A stretch of DNA of 8,032 nt from Pseudomonadota bacterium (GCA_023405565.1 JAEXXW010000188.1:1-8032); one strand, 5' to 3'; positions 1 through 6,789 are shown, counted from the first letter of the stretch. Numbers and translations are program-made. Notes: generated by a model from the sequence alone, not told the origin.

Positions 1-94
1 TGATCTTGGTGCAGATGCCGGCTTGCCCCAGAAGATTGGCAGCCGTCAGCCCCACCGGCCCCATGCCGACAATCAGGACCTGATAATGCATCAT
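1..94 (-). CDS. FAD-dependent monooxygenase/hydroxylase, N-terminal fragment
   Basis: Only the first 31 codons are in the window; the gene runs off the left edge. The visible peptide begins MMHYQVLIVGMGPVGLTAAN. It carries the GxGPxGL dinucleotide-binding (Rossmann) fingerprint that opens the PheA/TfdB/MhpA-like FAD_binding_3 hydroxylases, right after a short hydrophobic beta strand (VLIV). These enzymes hydroxylate aromatic rings using NAD(P)H and oxygen, but the substrate-deciding parts are not visible. The start is uncertain. ATG codons lie in frame at 94, 91 and 115, and none has a good ribosome binding site; 94 puts the Rossmann strand at the usual distance from the N-terminus. It follows the FMN monooxygenase gene by about 44 bp on the same strand, so the two are probably co-transcribed. 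Other flavoprotein families share this fingerprint, so the hydroxylase assignment is only probable. Confidence 0.72.
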   Translation of the reverse strand, partial: MMHYQVLIVGMGPVGLTAANLLGQAGICTKI

Positions 95-138
95 CGAACG
101 ACCGCTGGATGGCATGCGCTACAGAAACAATACCGTCG

Positions 139-1470
139 CTAGCGCGCAGGCCTGGTGCTGGGCCGCGTGAGGCCCAGATGATCGCGCAACGTGACACCTT
201 CATAGTCCTTGCGGAACAAGCCCCGCGCCTGCAATTCCGGAATGACCAATCGGGTGAAATCCTCGAAACCGCCCGGCACGAATGTATCCTGAATCATGAA
301 GCCGTCGCAGGCCTTGGCGGCAAACCATTCTTCCATCTTGTCGGCGACGTCCTTGCCATCGCCGGCGAATTCCCGCAGCGGCCCGATGCCATATTGCTTG
401 CCGACTTCCTGGAGCGTCAGCTTTCGTCGCTGCGTGAGCTCCGCAACTTCCTTGTAGTGACCTTGCACACCGGGCACATCCAGATCCGGCAGGATGCGAT
501 CCTGCGGGAATTGCGACAGGTCGATGTCCAGGTGATAGGACAAGGTCGACAGGCCGGCCTTTGGATCGGCGAGATCATCCAGCAGCTTGCGTTTCTGCTC
601 GGCGATCCCGCGCGTTTCGCCCACCACCGGCACAAAGCCCGGCAGGATTTTCACATCGTCCGGATCGCGGCCGGCCTTCTCGGCCCGTTGCTTGATGTCC
701 TGGTAGAATTTCTGGGCGGACTCTTTCGATGCATGCGTGACGAAAATGATCTCGGCCCAGCGCGCCGCAAAGTCGCGTCCGCGATCCGACGCTCCGGCCT
801 GAATGAAGACCGGACGGCCTTGCGGCGGACGGCTGACATTCAATGGACCTTGCACATTGAACCAGCGCCCTTTGTGGTCGATCGGATGAACCCTTGAGGG
901 ATCGGCGAACAACGGCGTCACCGGATCAAGGACCAGCGCATCGTCCTCCCAGCTATCCCAGAGCTTGCACGCAACTTCCAGAAATTCATCCGCACGATCG
1001 TAACGATCGTCATGCGAGAGCTGATCGATCTTGCCGAAATTGTTGGCCTCGGCCTTCTGGAAAGACGTGACGATATACCAGGCCGCGCGGCCACCGCGCA
1101 GATGATCCAAGGTCGCAAATGCGCGCGCAACGGAAAATGGTTCAAAATACGAGGTCGATACGGTTGCGGCGAGCCCGAGGTGCTTCGTCGCTCCCGCGAG
1201 AAGTGAGAGCACAACAATCGGATCTAGACGTAACGCGCCAAGAGCGCCATAGCGGAGCTGGCTATCGAGACTGTTCTCGAGGCGATTAGGGATCGCCATG
1301 ATGTCGGCCAGAAAGATAAGGTCGAATTTTCCCGCCTCGAGCGTGCGACCAAGGTTGCGATAATACTCCGCCGAAAGAAAATCGCGATTGGCCGAGGGAT
1401 AACGCCACCCACCATGATGCCCCGAGACAGGGCCGGCCACCGCAAAGGCAGCAAGATTCATCTTACGCAT
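139..1470 (-). CDS. NtaA/SnaA/DszA-family FMN-dependent monooxygenase (luciferase-like)
   Basis: A 443-residue protein, the usual length for this two-component flavin monooxygenase family, which uses FMNH2 from a partner reductase to oxidise C-N or C-S compounds (nitrilotriacetate, dibenzothiophene sulfone, dimethyl sulfide and others). Visible family landmarks are an N-terminal beta strand with GHHGGWR (residues 17-23), an AGKFDLIFLAD strand (46-56), a DHLRGGRAAWYIVTS block followed by EANNFG (122-146), DDRYDRADEF (154-163), and the phosphate-loop region FIQAGASDRGRDFAA (222-236). The frame is open upstream to 1566, but that would overlap the osmC-like gene and add a basic, unfamily-like leader. 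ATG 1470 (or ATG 1461, three codons on) therefore fits better; neither has a strong Shine-Dalgarno. The gene sits 28 bp after the osmC-like gene. No flavin reductase gene is visible here. The substrate is unknown; the tryptophan block differs slightly from the common GWNxVTS form. Confidence 0.9.
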   Translation of the reverse strand: MRKMNLAAFAVAGPVSGHHGGWRYPSANRDFLSAEYYRNLGRTLEAGKFDLIFLADIMAIPNRLENSLDSQLRYGALGALRLDPIVVLSLLAGATKHLGLAATVSTSYFEPFSVARAFATLDHLRGGRAAWYIVTSFQKAEANNFGKIDQLSHDDRYDRADEFLEVACKLWDSWEDDALVLDPVTPLFADPSRVHPIDHKGRWFNVQGPLNVSRPPQGRPVFIQAGASDRGRDFAARWAEIIFVTHASKESAQKFYQDIKQRAEKAGRDPDDVKILPGFVPVVGETRGIAEQKRKLLDDLADPKAGLSTLSYHLDIDLSQFPQDRILPDLDVPGVQGHYKEVAELTQRRKLTLQEVGKQYGIGPLREFAGDGKDVADKMEEWFAAKACDGFMIQDTFVPGGFEDFTRLVIPELQARGLFRKDYEGVTLRDHLGLTRPSTRPAR

Positions 1471-1498
1471 GACACGATCAGTTTTGAACGCAGCTTGA

Positions 1499-1924
1499 TT
1501 ACGAAATGGAGACAGACACTTTGACCGGCGTCGCCCGCGCAACGGTATTGTAGATCGGACAAACATCCGTGAAGGCCTTCACCAGCCCCTCAGCGGCGTC
1601 CTTCTTCACTCCGGTGAAACGGAATGCGAATTCAACGAGAGAAAAACGCGTTCCGTCATTGTCGTCCTGCGTTGCCGAAACGTCTACGTAATAAGACGCA
1701 TCCTTGATGCCGGCCTTCACAGCCTCATCGGTAATAACGGCGAGCGCACAGGTTGCAAGCGAAGCGACAAACAATTCCGTCGCAACGGGAGCTTCATTCT
1801 GTCCGCCACGCGCGATGCTCGCATCGGCGATGAAATGATTCTGTCGCGCATCGATGATGAAGCGTCCGGCAATATGCGAGCTGCTCGCCGAAATGATCGC
1901 GGTCTTATGAGCTGCGTCCGCCAT
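1499..1924 (-). CDS. OsmC-family peroxiredoxin-like protein
   Basis: A complete 141-residue protein of the OsmC/Ohr superfamily. These cytoplasmic homodimers reduce organic hydroperoxides or hydrogen peroxide with a pair of cysteines. Both expected cysteines are present: Cys59 in the helix segment LFVASLATCALAV (51-63) and Cys122 in DVCPIYNTV (120-128), the two signature contexts of the family. The segment NEAPVATELFVASLATC matches the usual 'PxELLxAALxxC' pattern at the start of the long central helix. The spacing and lack of Ohr-type wording fit the broader OsmC group (YhfA-like) better than Ohr itself. The start is well supported: ATG 1924 has AAGAGGA seven bases upstream. As the first gene of a flavin monooxygenase operon, it probably removes peroxide leaked by the oxygenases or organic peroxides formed from the substrate; this role is inference. 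Confidence 0.9.
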   Translation of the reverse strand: MADAAHKTAIISASSSHIAGRFIIDARQNHFIADASIARGGQNEAPVATELFVASLATCALAVITDEAVKAGIKDASYYVDVSATQDDNDGTRFSLVEFAFRFTGVKKDAAEGLVKAFTDVCPIYNTVARATPVKVSVSIS

Positions 1925-1930
1925 TGATTG

Positions 1931-1937
1931 TCCTCTT
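1931..1937 (-). promoter_or_regulatory. Ribosome binding site of the osmC-like gene
   Basis: Read on the minus strand, AAGAGGA lies six bases before ATG 1924. It is a near-consensus Shine-Dalgarno and fixes the start of the osmC-like gene. It is the clearest ribosome binding site in the minus-strand operon; the downstream monooxygenase genes have none of similar quality. Confidence 0.75.
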
Positions 1938-1961
1938 AATGCTTACGTCTGTGCATCTAAT

Positions 1962-1980
1962 GCGTCTCAACAATTGACGC
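1962..1980. promoter_or_regulatory. Candidate operator: inverted repeat GCGTC-N9-GACGC
   Basis: In the 105-bp gap between the divergent operons, GCGTC (1962-1966) and GACGC (1976-1980) form a perfect inverted repeat with a nine-base A/T-rich spacer. The right arm overlaps the proposed -35 box of the transporter promoter, where a repressor or activator could act on both directions. A second layer lies just to the left: the hexamer TAATGC occurs at 1937-1942 and 1958-1963, 21 bp (about two helical turns) apart, and GCAT-CTA-ATGC forms a small palindrome at 1953-1963. No regulator gene is in the window, so the binding protein is unknown. Arms this short can occur by chance. Confidence 0.35.
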
Positions 1981-2002
1981 TGTCCATCATTTATTTTAAA
2001 TT
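1974..2002 (+). promoter_or_regulatory. Probable sigma-70-type promoter of the transporter operon
   Basis: TTGACG at 1974-1979 matches five of six bases of the -35 consensus. After a 17-bp spacer comes TAAATT at 1997-2002, which matches four of six bases of the -10 consensus. The surrounding stretch is the most A/T-rich in the upstream region. Transcription would begin near 2009, giving a very short leader before the Shine-Dalgarno at 2016. This is a visual match only. No comparably good promoter was found for the divergent minus-strand operon. Confidence 0.5.
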
Positions 2003-2015
2003 CTCTTGCAATTAC

Positions 2016-2020
2016 AAGGA
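2016..2020 (+). promoter_or_regulatory. Ribosome binding site of the substrate-binding protein gene
   Basis: AAGGA lies nine bases before ATG 2030. It decides the start: the frame is also open from a TTG at 2006, but that would place this motif inside the coding region and add eight residues ahead of an otherwise normal signal peptide. Confidence 0.65.
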
Positions 2021-2029
2021 TTTACCACA

Positions 2030-3199
2030 ATGCCGCTCAATCGCAGAATAATTCTATCGACCCTCCCACTTGTCGCAGCATCTTTATTTCTTGCGGCGCC
2101 GGCGCGTGCCGCCGAGCCGGTCAAGATCGGCACGATTTTGTCGGTGACAGGTCCTGCTGCCTTTCTTGGTCAGGACATGAAGGACGGCGCTCAACTCGCT
2201 GTCGATGAAATCAATGCCGCCGGCGGCATCGATGGACGAAAGGTCGAATGGACCTTTTATGACGCACAGAGCGAAACACAGCGTTCCATCGGCTTTGCGC
2301 GTCGTCTTCTGAACAACGACAAGGTCGACATCATCGTCGGCGGCGGCAGCATGAGTGGCATTGCACTTGCCATGTCACCGCTCGCGGAAGCGGCCAAGGT
2401 TCCGTTCATTTCCACTGAAGGCGCGGCGGGCATCGTCTCTCCGGTTTCCGAACATCAGTGGGCGTTCAAGAGCACGGTCGACGACTATCTCGTTCTGCAT
2501 CGTCTGGCTGATTATTTCGACAAGAAGGGCATCAAGAAGGTTGCGTTGCTCGCCGATACCAGCGGCTTTGGTCAGAGCGCGACTGAGCAGCTCAAGATCG
2601 TTGCCGGTGAGCGCAAGCTGGACGTTGTCTACGAGTCATTTGGCCCGAGCGACACCGATCTCATCCCGCAACTCACCCGCATCCGCGACAGCGGCGCCAA
2701 GGCGATCATCGCCTGGACAGTCACTCCCGCCGGCGTCGTTTTCCTGAAGCAGGCGCAACAGCTCGGCCTCGATGAATCGACTCAGTTGATCCACGGCTAT
2801 GGTTTCGTTGCCGGACGTTACATGGAGCTTGCCGGGACCGCGGCCAATCGCCTTCTGCTTCTCAGCCAGAAATTCGTCGTCGGCGATCAATTGCCGGACA
2901 ACGACCCGGTGAAATCGAAGATCATCACGCTTACCGAGAACTTCCAGAAGAGGTTCAATCGCGTACCCAACCAGTTTGTGGCACAGACCTATGATGCGAT
3001 TTATCTCGCGCGAGAAGCTCTCGCAAAAGGCGGGAACGATCGCGAAAAAGTCCGCACCGCGCTCGAGCAGACCCAGAATTACAGCACCGCAAGCGGAGTA
3101 TTCTCCTTCTCAAAGGAGAAACATTCCGGTCTCGCCAAGGACAGCATCGTACTGGTCAATTGGGCCAACGGCCGCTTCAATCTGGCGGATTATCAATAA
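2030..3199 (+). CDS. Branched-chain-type (HAAT) ABC transporter substrate-binding protein
   Basis: A 389-residue periplasmic binding protein of the LivJ/LivK type (Peripla_BP_6 fold), which captures the substrate and delivers it to the LivHM permease. The N-terminus is a clear Sec signal peptide: basic start MPLNRR, hydrophobic core to about residue 23, and a signal peptidase I site after APARA (cleavage near 27/28). The mature part opens with VKIGTILSVTGPAAFLGQDM, the family's first strand and ligand loop. Then come INAAGGIDGRKVEW (61-74), the second-strand VDIIVGGGSMSGIALA region (99-114), and the C-lobe strand and helix QFVAQTYDAIYLAREAL (315-331). It contains no cysteine, so no disulfide. 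It is the first gene of the operon and is followed by a 61-bp gap with a hairpin. The family also binds aromatic acids, amides and urea, so the substrate cannot be deduced. Confidence 0.93.
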   Translation: MPLNRRIILSTLPLVAASLFLAAPARAAEPVKIGTILSVTGPAAFLGQDMKDGAQLAVDEINAAGGIDGRKVEWTFYDAQSETQRSIGFARRLLNNDKVDIIVGGGSMSGIALAMSPLAEAAKVPFISTEGAAGIVSPVSEHQWAFKSTVDDYLVLHRLADYFDKKGIKKVALLADTSGFGQSATEQLKIVAGERKLDVVYESFGPSDTDLIPQLTRIRDSGAKAIIAWTVTPAGVVFLKQAQQLGLDESTQLIHGYGFVAGRYMELAGTAANRLLLLSQKFVVGDQLPDNDPVKSKIITLTENFQKRFNRVPNQFVAQTYDAIYLAREALAKGGNDREKVRTALEQTQNYSTASGVFSFSKEKHSGLAKDSIVLVNWANGRFNLADYQ

Positions 3200-3223
3200 C
3201 AGCTCGCTCCTGTCATGAGAGCG

Positions 3224-3238
3224 GCACCACACTGGTGC
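3224..3238 (+). other. Intercistronic hairpin between binding protein and livH genes
   Basis: GCACCA and TGGTGC form a perfect six-base-pair stem with a three-base loop, 25 bp after the binding-protein stop codon. It is followed by A residues rather than a T run, so it is not a standard intrinsic terminator in the plus direction. Hairpins at this position in binding-protein operons often stabilise the upstream message or reduce read-through, giving more binding protein than permease; that role here is inference. Confidence 0.45.
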
Positions 3239-3260
3239 AAAAAACCAAAAGGCATCACGC

Positions 3261-4136
3261 GTGGGGTCGACGGCGTTACAGTTATTTCTCTCCGGCATTG
3301 GCACCGGGAGCATCTATGCGCTCATCGCCGTCGGCTTCAATGTCATCTTCAAGAGCACCGGCGCGCTGAATTTTGCGCAAGGTGAATGGGTCATGCTGGG
3401 CGGCATGACCGCCGCAACGGCGTTTGCGACACAGATCGGCTTGCTTCCTGCCGTCGCCGTCGCTTTGCTCGTCGCCTGCGGCGTCGGCATTGTGTCCGAA
3501 CGGCTGGTGATCGCGCCGCTCCGCGCGTCAACGCCAATGCTGATCACGCTGATCAGCATTGGCCTTGCGATCTGCACGAAAAGCGCCGTGATGCTGACGC
3601 TCGGCAAGAACCCGGCCGGCTATCCGGGCTTCTCGGGCGATGCCATCTTTCATCTCTGGGGCGCCAGCATTCCCATGCAGACGCTCTGGATCATCGGCAT
3701 CACGGCTGTGTTCATGGTGCTGACACATCTGTTTTTCGAACACACCGTCGTCGGCAAGGCCTTGCGCGCTGTTGCGGCGGACCGGGAAGCGGCATCGCTC
3801 GTCGGTATCAACGTGCAGCACGCGGTTCTGTGGTCCTTTGCATTCGGCGCGCTCGCCGGAGGCCTCGCCGGCGTCATCATCACGCCCCTCACCTTCACAT
3901 CCTATGATCAGGGCACGTTGCTCGGCTTCAAGGGCTTCTGTGCCGCGATGCTGGGCGGCGTCGGTAACATCTACGGCGCTGTCCTCGGCGGCCTTTTGCT
4001 CGGCCTGCTGGAGGCCTTTGCCGCCGGTTACCTCACGTCCCATTTCAAGGACGCAGTGGCATTCATCGTCCTTCTTGCCATCCTGTTTGGTCGCCCGTCC
4101 GGATTGCTTGGCCGCGCCGATATCGAAAAGGTGTGA
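3261..4136 (+). CDS. livH: HAAT ABC transporter permease, LivH type
   Basis: A 291-residue inner-membrane permease, normal LivH length, one half of the LivH-LivM channel. Family landmarks include SGIGTGSIYALIAVGFNVIF (11-30), the KSTGALNFAQGEWVMLGGM block (31-49) that is diagnostic for LivH, and the cytoplasmic ATPase-coupling loop GKALRAVAADREAASLVGIN (165-184). A glycine-rich segment with AMLGGVGNIYGAVLGG (229-244) and the C-terminal LFGRPSGLLG (275-284) follow. About eight hydrophobic segments can be seen. The start is a GTG at 3261 with AAAAGG eight bases upstream; no ATG lies in frame nearby. Its stop overlaps the proposed livM start by four bases. The symbol marks the family; leucine transport is not implied. 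Confidence 0.93.
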   Translation: MGSTALQLFLSGIGTGSIYALIAVGFNVIFKSTGALNFAQGEWVMLGGMTAATAFATQIGLLPAVAVALLVACGVGIVSERLVIAPLRASTPMLITLISIGLAICTKSAVMLTLGKNPAGYPGFSGDAIFHLWGASIPMQTLWIIGITAVFMVLTHLFFEHTVVGKALRAVAADREAASLVGINVQHAVLWSFAFGALAGGLAGVIITPLTFTSYDQGTLLGFKGFCAAMLGGVGNIYGAVLGGLLLGLLEAFAAGYLTSHFKDAVAFIVLLAILFGRPSGLLGRADIEKV

Positions 4137-5149
4137 GCGAGATCATGACCTCGATAAATGCAGAGGCAGAACAGTCTCTCATTCAGTCCGCCCCGGACGA
4201 AGGCCTGCGTCATTCGCTGATCGGCCTCGCAATCCTGTGGGCGCTGCTGGCCGTCGTGCCGCTGGCCGCGCCCAACGATTATATCGTCTCGCTGTCGGTC
4301 ACATTCCTGATCAATCTGATCCTGATCGGCAGCCTCAACACGCTGATTGGCTATAGCGGCCAGATATCACTGAGTCATGGCGGCTTCTTCGGTCTGGGCG
4401 CTTACACGAGCGGGATCATTTCAGCCAAGTTCGGGATATCGGCCTGGATTGGCTTGCCGGCGGCCTGCATCATTGCCGCCATCGCCGCTCTCGTCATCGG
4501 CATGCCGGCTCTGCGCCTGCGTGGCCATTACCTCGCCATGGCGACGCTCGGCTTCAATGCCATCCTGACAGTGTTGTTCAACCAGCTTGTCGGCTGGACT
4601 GGCGGCCCCAACGGCCTGCTGGGCGTCAAGCCATTCACCTTTTTTGGAATCCCGCTCGATACGCAAGCGAAATTCTTTCCGCTCGCATGGATGTCAGCGG
4701 GACTCATCATGTGGTTCCTGCTCAACCTCATCCATTCCAGGACAGGTCGTGCCTTGCGCGCAATCGCCAGCAGCGAAATTGCCGCGAACTCCCTTGGCGT
4801 CAATCCGTTTCGTTACAAGCTCATCGTCTTCGTCCTGACGGCCGCGATGGCTGGATTTGCCGGCAGCCTCTACGTTCACAGCAACCAATATGCCTCACCC
4901 GAGACCTTCGGTTTTTCGGCTTCAGTGCTGCTGGTAGCGATGGTCGCGCTTGGCGGATGGGGACGATATTGGGGTGCCTTCTATGGCGCGGCAATTTTCA
5001 CGGCTGTACCGGAGCTTCTGCGCAATCTGCATGATGCCGAGCTGCTGGTGTTCGGTGCCGGCATGATCCTGGTGCTAATGTTTTTCCCGGGCGGGATCGC
5101 AGCATCGGTCGAGACTTTGTCGCGATTTGTCCGCAAGAGGCTATCGTGA
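4133..5149 (+). CDS. livM: HAAT ABC transporter permease, LivM type
   Basis: A 338-residue inner-membrane permease that pairs with LivH. A polar leader of about 25 residues precedes the first membrane segment. The LivM-defining block GYSGQISLSHGGFFGLGAYT lies at 73-92, followed by MPALRLRGHYLAMATLGF (124-141), TGGPNGLLGV (156-165), the ATPase-coupling loop GRALRAIASSEIAANSLGVN (205-224), GGWGRYWGAFYGA (274-286), and the closing LMFFPGGI (315-322). The start is ambiguous. GTG 4133 overlaps the livH stop in the GTGA arrangement used for translational coupling. ATG 4145, four codons later, has AAGGTG 11 bases upstream and may be the real start. The downstream livG start overlaps this stop by four bases. 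Confidence 0.92.
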   Translation: MSEIMTSINAEAEQSLIQSAPDEGLRHSLIGLAILWALLAVVPLAAPNDYIVSLSVTFLINLILIGSLNTLIGYSGQISLSHGGFFGLGAYTSGIISAKFGISAWIGLPAACIIAAIAALVIGMPALRLRGHYLAMATLGFNAILTVLFNQLVGWTGGPNGLLGVKPFTFFGIPLDTQAKFFPLAWMSAGLIMWFLLNLIHSRTGRALRAIASSEIAANSLGVNPFRYKLIVFVLTAAMAGFAGSLYVHSNQYASPETFGFSASVLLVAMVALGGWGRYWGAFYGAAIFTAVPELLRNLHDAELLVFGAGMILVLMFFPGGIAASVETLSRFVRKRLS

Positions 5150-5937
5150 GCGAACTTCCTATCAACTCCGATCATCTGCTGGAGGTTCGCAATCTGACAC
5201 GCCGCTTCGATGGCGTCGTGGCGGTGTCTAATCTCAATCTCAACGTCAGACAGGGTGAGATCAAGGCCGTGATCGGCGCCAATGGAGCCGGCAAGACGAC
5301 ATTGTTTAATGTGATTGCCGGCGTCACGCCGCCGAGCAACGGCAGCGTCACATTTTCGGGCCTCGACATCACATCGCTTCCACCATTCCGCCGCGCGCAG
5401 CTTGGGATCAGCCGCACGTTTCAGAACCTTCAGATCTTCAAGGATATGACCGTTCTGGAAAACGTGATGGTCGGCCATCACGTTCACACCGCGAGCGGAA
5501 CCTTTCAGGCTCTTGTCCGAAGCGCCGCGTCCCGGCGGGAAGAACGCGAGATCCGCGCTGCGAGCCTTCAATCGCTCGACCGGTTCGGCCTCGCGGACAA
5601 GGCGGGATGGCCGGCTGGCTCCTTGAGCTTCGGCGAATCGAAAATCCTGGAGATTGTCCGCTCCCTCGCCAGCGAGCCGCAACTTCTGCTGCTCGATGAG
5701 CCTGCCGCCGGGGTCAATCATGCTGCGGCCGAACGCGTCGCGCAGATCATCAAGGACCTTAACAAAGGCGGCCTCACCGTTCTGCTGGTCGAACACAACA
5801 TGAAGCTGGTGATGAATATCTCGGACAGCATCATGGTCATGGATCACGGCCAACGGATTGCCGAAGGAACGCCAAAGGACGTACGCCACGACCCGAAGGT
5901 TCTGGCCGCTTATCTCGGCGAGCCCCTGCATGCTTAA
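5146..5937 (+). CDS. livG: HAAT ABC transporter ATP-binding protein, LivG type
   Basis: A 263-residue cytoplasmic ATPase that powers the LivHM permease as a heterodimer with LivF. Visible motifs in order are Walker A GANGAGKT (44-51), Q-loop with Gln93 in RTFQNLQIF, signature LSFGE (160-164), Walker B LLLLDEP (180-186, catalytic Glu185) and switch His217 in LLVEHNMKLVM. The C-terminal GTPKDVRHDPKVLAAYLGE (241-259) is typical of LivG. The signature segment reads LSFGES followed by KILEI instead of the common LSYGQQRRLEI; the essential Ser-x-Gly is kept, so activity is expected. The start GTG 5146 overlaps the livM stop as GTGA and has AAGAGG five bases upstream. Confidence 0.94.
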   Translation: MSELPINSDHLLEVRNLTRRFDGVVAVSNLNLNVRQGEIKAVIGANGAGKTTLFNVIAGVTPPSNGSVTFSGLDITSLPPFRRAQLGISRTFQNLQIFKDMTVLENVMVGHHVHTASGTFQALVRSAASRREEREIRAASLQSLDRFGLADKAGWPAGSLSFGESKILEIVRSLASEPQLLLLDEPAAGVNHAAAERVAQIIKDLNKGGLTVLLVEHNMKLVMNISDSIMVMDHGQRIAEGTPKDVRHDPKVLAAYLGEPLHA

Positions 5938-6643
5938 GGTCACAGGCCTCAAGGCCGCCTATGACGGCAAGGAAGCGCTCCATGGCCTCGATATCGAGGT
6001 GCCGGCCGGCCGCTGCGTCTGTCTCATCGGTGCCAATGGCGCCGGCAAAACGACTCTCATGCGCAGCATTGCCGGCACGCTCAATCCGACCGCCGGCACT
6101 ATTTCGTTGGACAATAGCGTCATCACGCATCGCAGCCCGTCGGATCGGGTGGCCGCTGGCATAGCTCTTGTTCCTGAGGGCCGGCGCGTCTTTGCGCCGC
6201 TCACGGTCAGCGACAATCTCGAATTGGGCGCGTTCCGAAGGCTCTGGCCGAAGCGGCAGCGCGACGTCTCAGAAACCCTTGAATTTGTATTCCGGCTATT
6301 TCCTCGGCTGAAGGAGCGCAGACAGCAGCACGCGGGAAGCCTTTCCGGCGGCGAGCAGCAAATGCTGGCGATCGGCCGCGCGCTGATGTCACGCCCTCGC
6401 CTTTTGCTGCTTGACGAACCGTCCATGGGCCTCGCACCGCTTGTCGTGCAGGATATTTTTCGCGCGCTGGCGACCTTGCGGGACGAAGGCCTGTCGATTT
6501 TCCTCGCCGAGCAGAATGCTCACATGGCACTGCGCCTAGCCTCTTACGGCTATGTCCTATCAGACGGAGCGATCTTTAGAGATGGCCCGGTCGAAGCCTT
6601 GCAGAACGATCCGGCGATCGCAGAAGCTTATCTCGGGATATGA
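5930..6643 (+). CDS. livF: HAAT ABC transporter ATP-binding protein, LivF type
   Basis: A 237-residue cytoplasmic ATPase, the partner of LivG. It shows Walker A GANGAGKT (34-41), VPEGRRVF (81-88), where LivF proteins carry Glu in place of the Q-loop glutamine, signature LSGGEQQ (138-144), Walker B LLLLDEP (158-164, Glu163) and LAEQNAHMAL (192-201), where Gln195 replaces the switch histidine, as is usual for LivF. The C-terminal AEAYLGI is the family ending. The frame is open upstream to 5858, inside livG. ATG 5930 gives the standard N-terminus MLKVTGLKAAYDG and overlaps the livG stop by eight bases, so translation is probably coupled. It is the last gene of the operon. Confidence 0.94.
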   Translation: MLKVTGLKAAYDGKEALHGLDIEVPAGRCVCLIGANGAGKTTLMRSIAGTLNPTAGTISLDNSVITHRSPSDRVAAGIALVPEGRRVFAPLTVSDNLELGAFRRLWPKRQRDVSETLEFVFRLFPRLKERRQQHAGSLSGGEQQMLAIGRALMSRPRLLLLDEPSMGLAPLVVQDIFRALATLRDEGLSIFLAEQNAHMALRLASYGYVLSDGAIFRDGPVEALQNDPAIAEAYLGI

Positions 6644-6660
6644 CTCCCGCGAGATGGGAG
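6644..6660 (+). terminator. Weak hairpin just after livF
   Basis: CTCCC (6644-6648) and GGGAG (6656-6660) form a five-base-pair stem with a seven-base loop, beginning directly after the livF TGA. No T run follows, so it is at best a weak or Rho-assisted terminator or a 3'-end stabilising structure. Confidence 0.3.
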
Positions 6661-6731
6661 CCAACATTGCCCCGGCCCCTCGCATTGCAAGGCATGGATA
6701 CGGCGATAGTGATCTGCTTGGCTGTAAATCT

Positions 6732-6789
6732 CTGAGGTCCCATCCGATTCTCCTCGCAAAAGCCCAATCAGGGCTAACCTCAGAATCGG
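6732..6789. repeat. Interlocked inverted repeats
   Basis: Three perfect inverted pairs are packed into 58 bp. CTGAGGT (6732-6738) pairs with ACCTCAG (6777-6783). CCGATTCT (6744-6751) pairs with AGAATCGG (6782-6789). AGCCC (6761-6765) pairs with GGGCT (6771-6775) inside both. The right arms of the first two pairs share two bases, and the arms are interleaved, so the full stems exclude each other or, if trimmed, form a pseudoknot. The pentamer CCCAT follows both the first left arm (6739-6743) and the last right arm (6790-6794). Function is unknown; termination, an mRNA 3'-end element, or part of a dispersed repeat are possible. Confidence 0.5.
6757..6775 (-). terminator. Possible intrinsic terminator for the minus strand
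   Basis: Read on the minus strand, AGCCC-TGATT-GGGCT is a five-base-pair hairpin followed directly by TTT, the simplest intrinsic terminator shape. It would stop transcription coming from the binding-protein gene that ends at 6955. The stem and T run are short, so efficiency would be modest. Confidence 0.4.

Noticed and set aside
109..897. Plus-strand open frame of 262 codons
   Set aside because: It lies opposite the well-supported FMN monooxygenase gene, has no recognisable motif, and its residue pattern is that of an antisense frame in GC-rich DNA.
1471..1566. Upstream extension of the FMN monooxygenase to 1566
   Set aside because: It would overlap the end of the osmC-like gene by 68 bp and add an arginine-rich leader absent from the family; ATG 1470 or 1461 gives the usual N-terminus.
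4981..5952. Minus-strand open frame of 323 codons opposite livG
   Set aside because: It is antisense to livG, whose full set of ABC motifs is intact; the antisense frame shows no domain.
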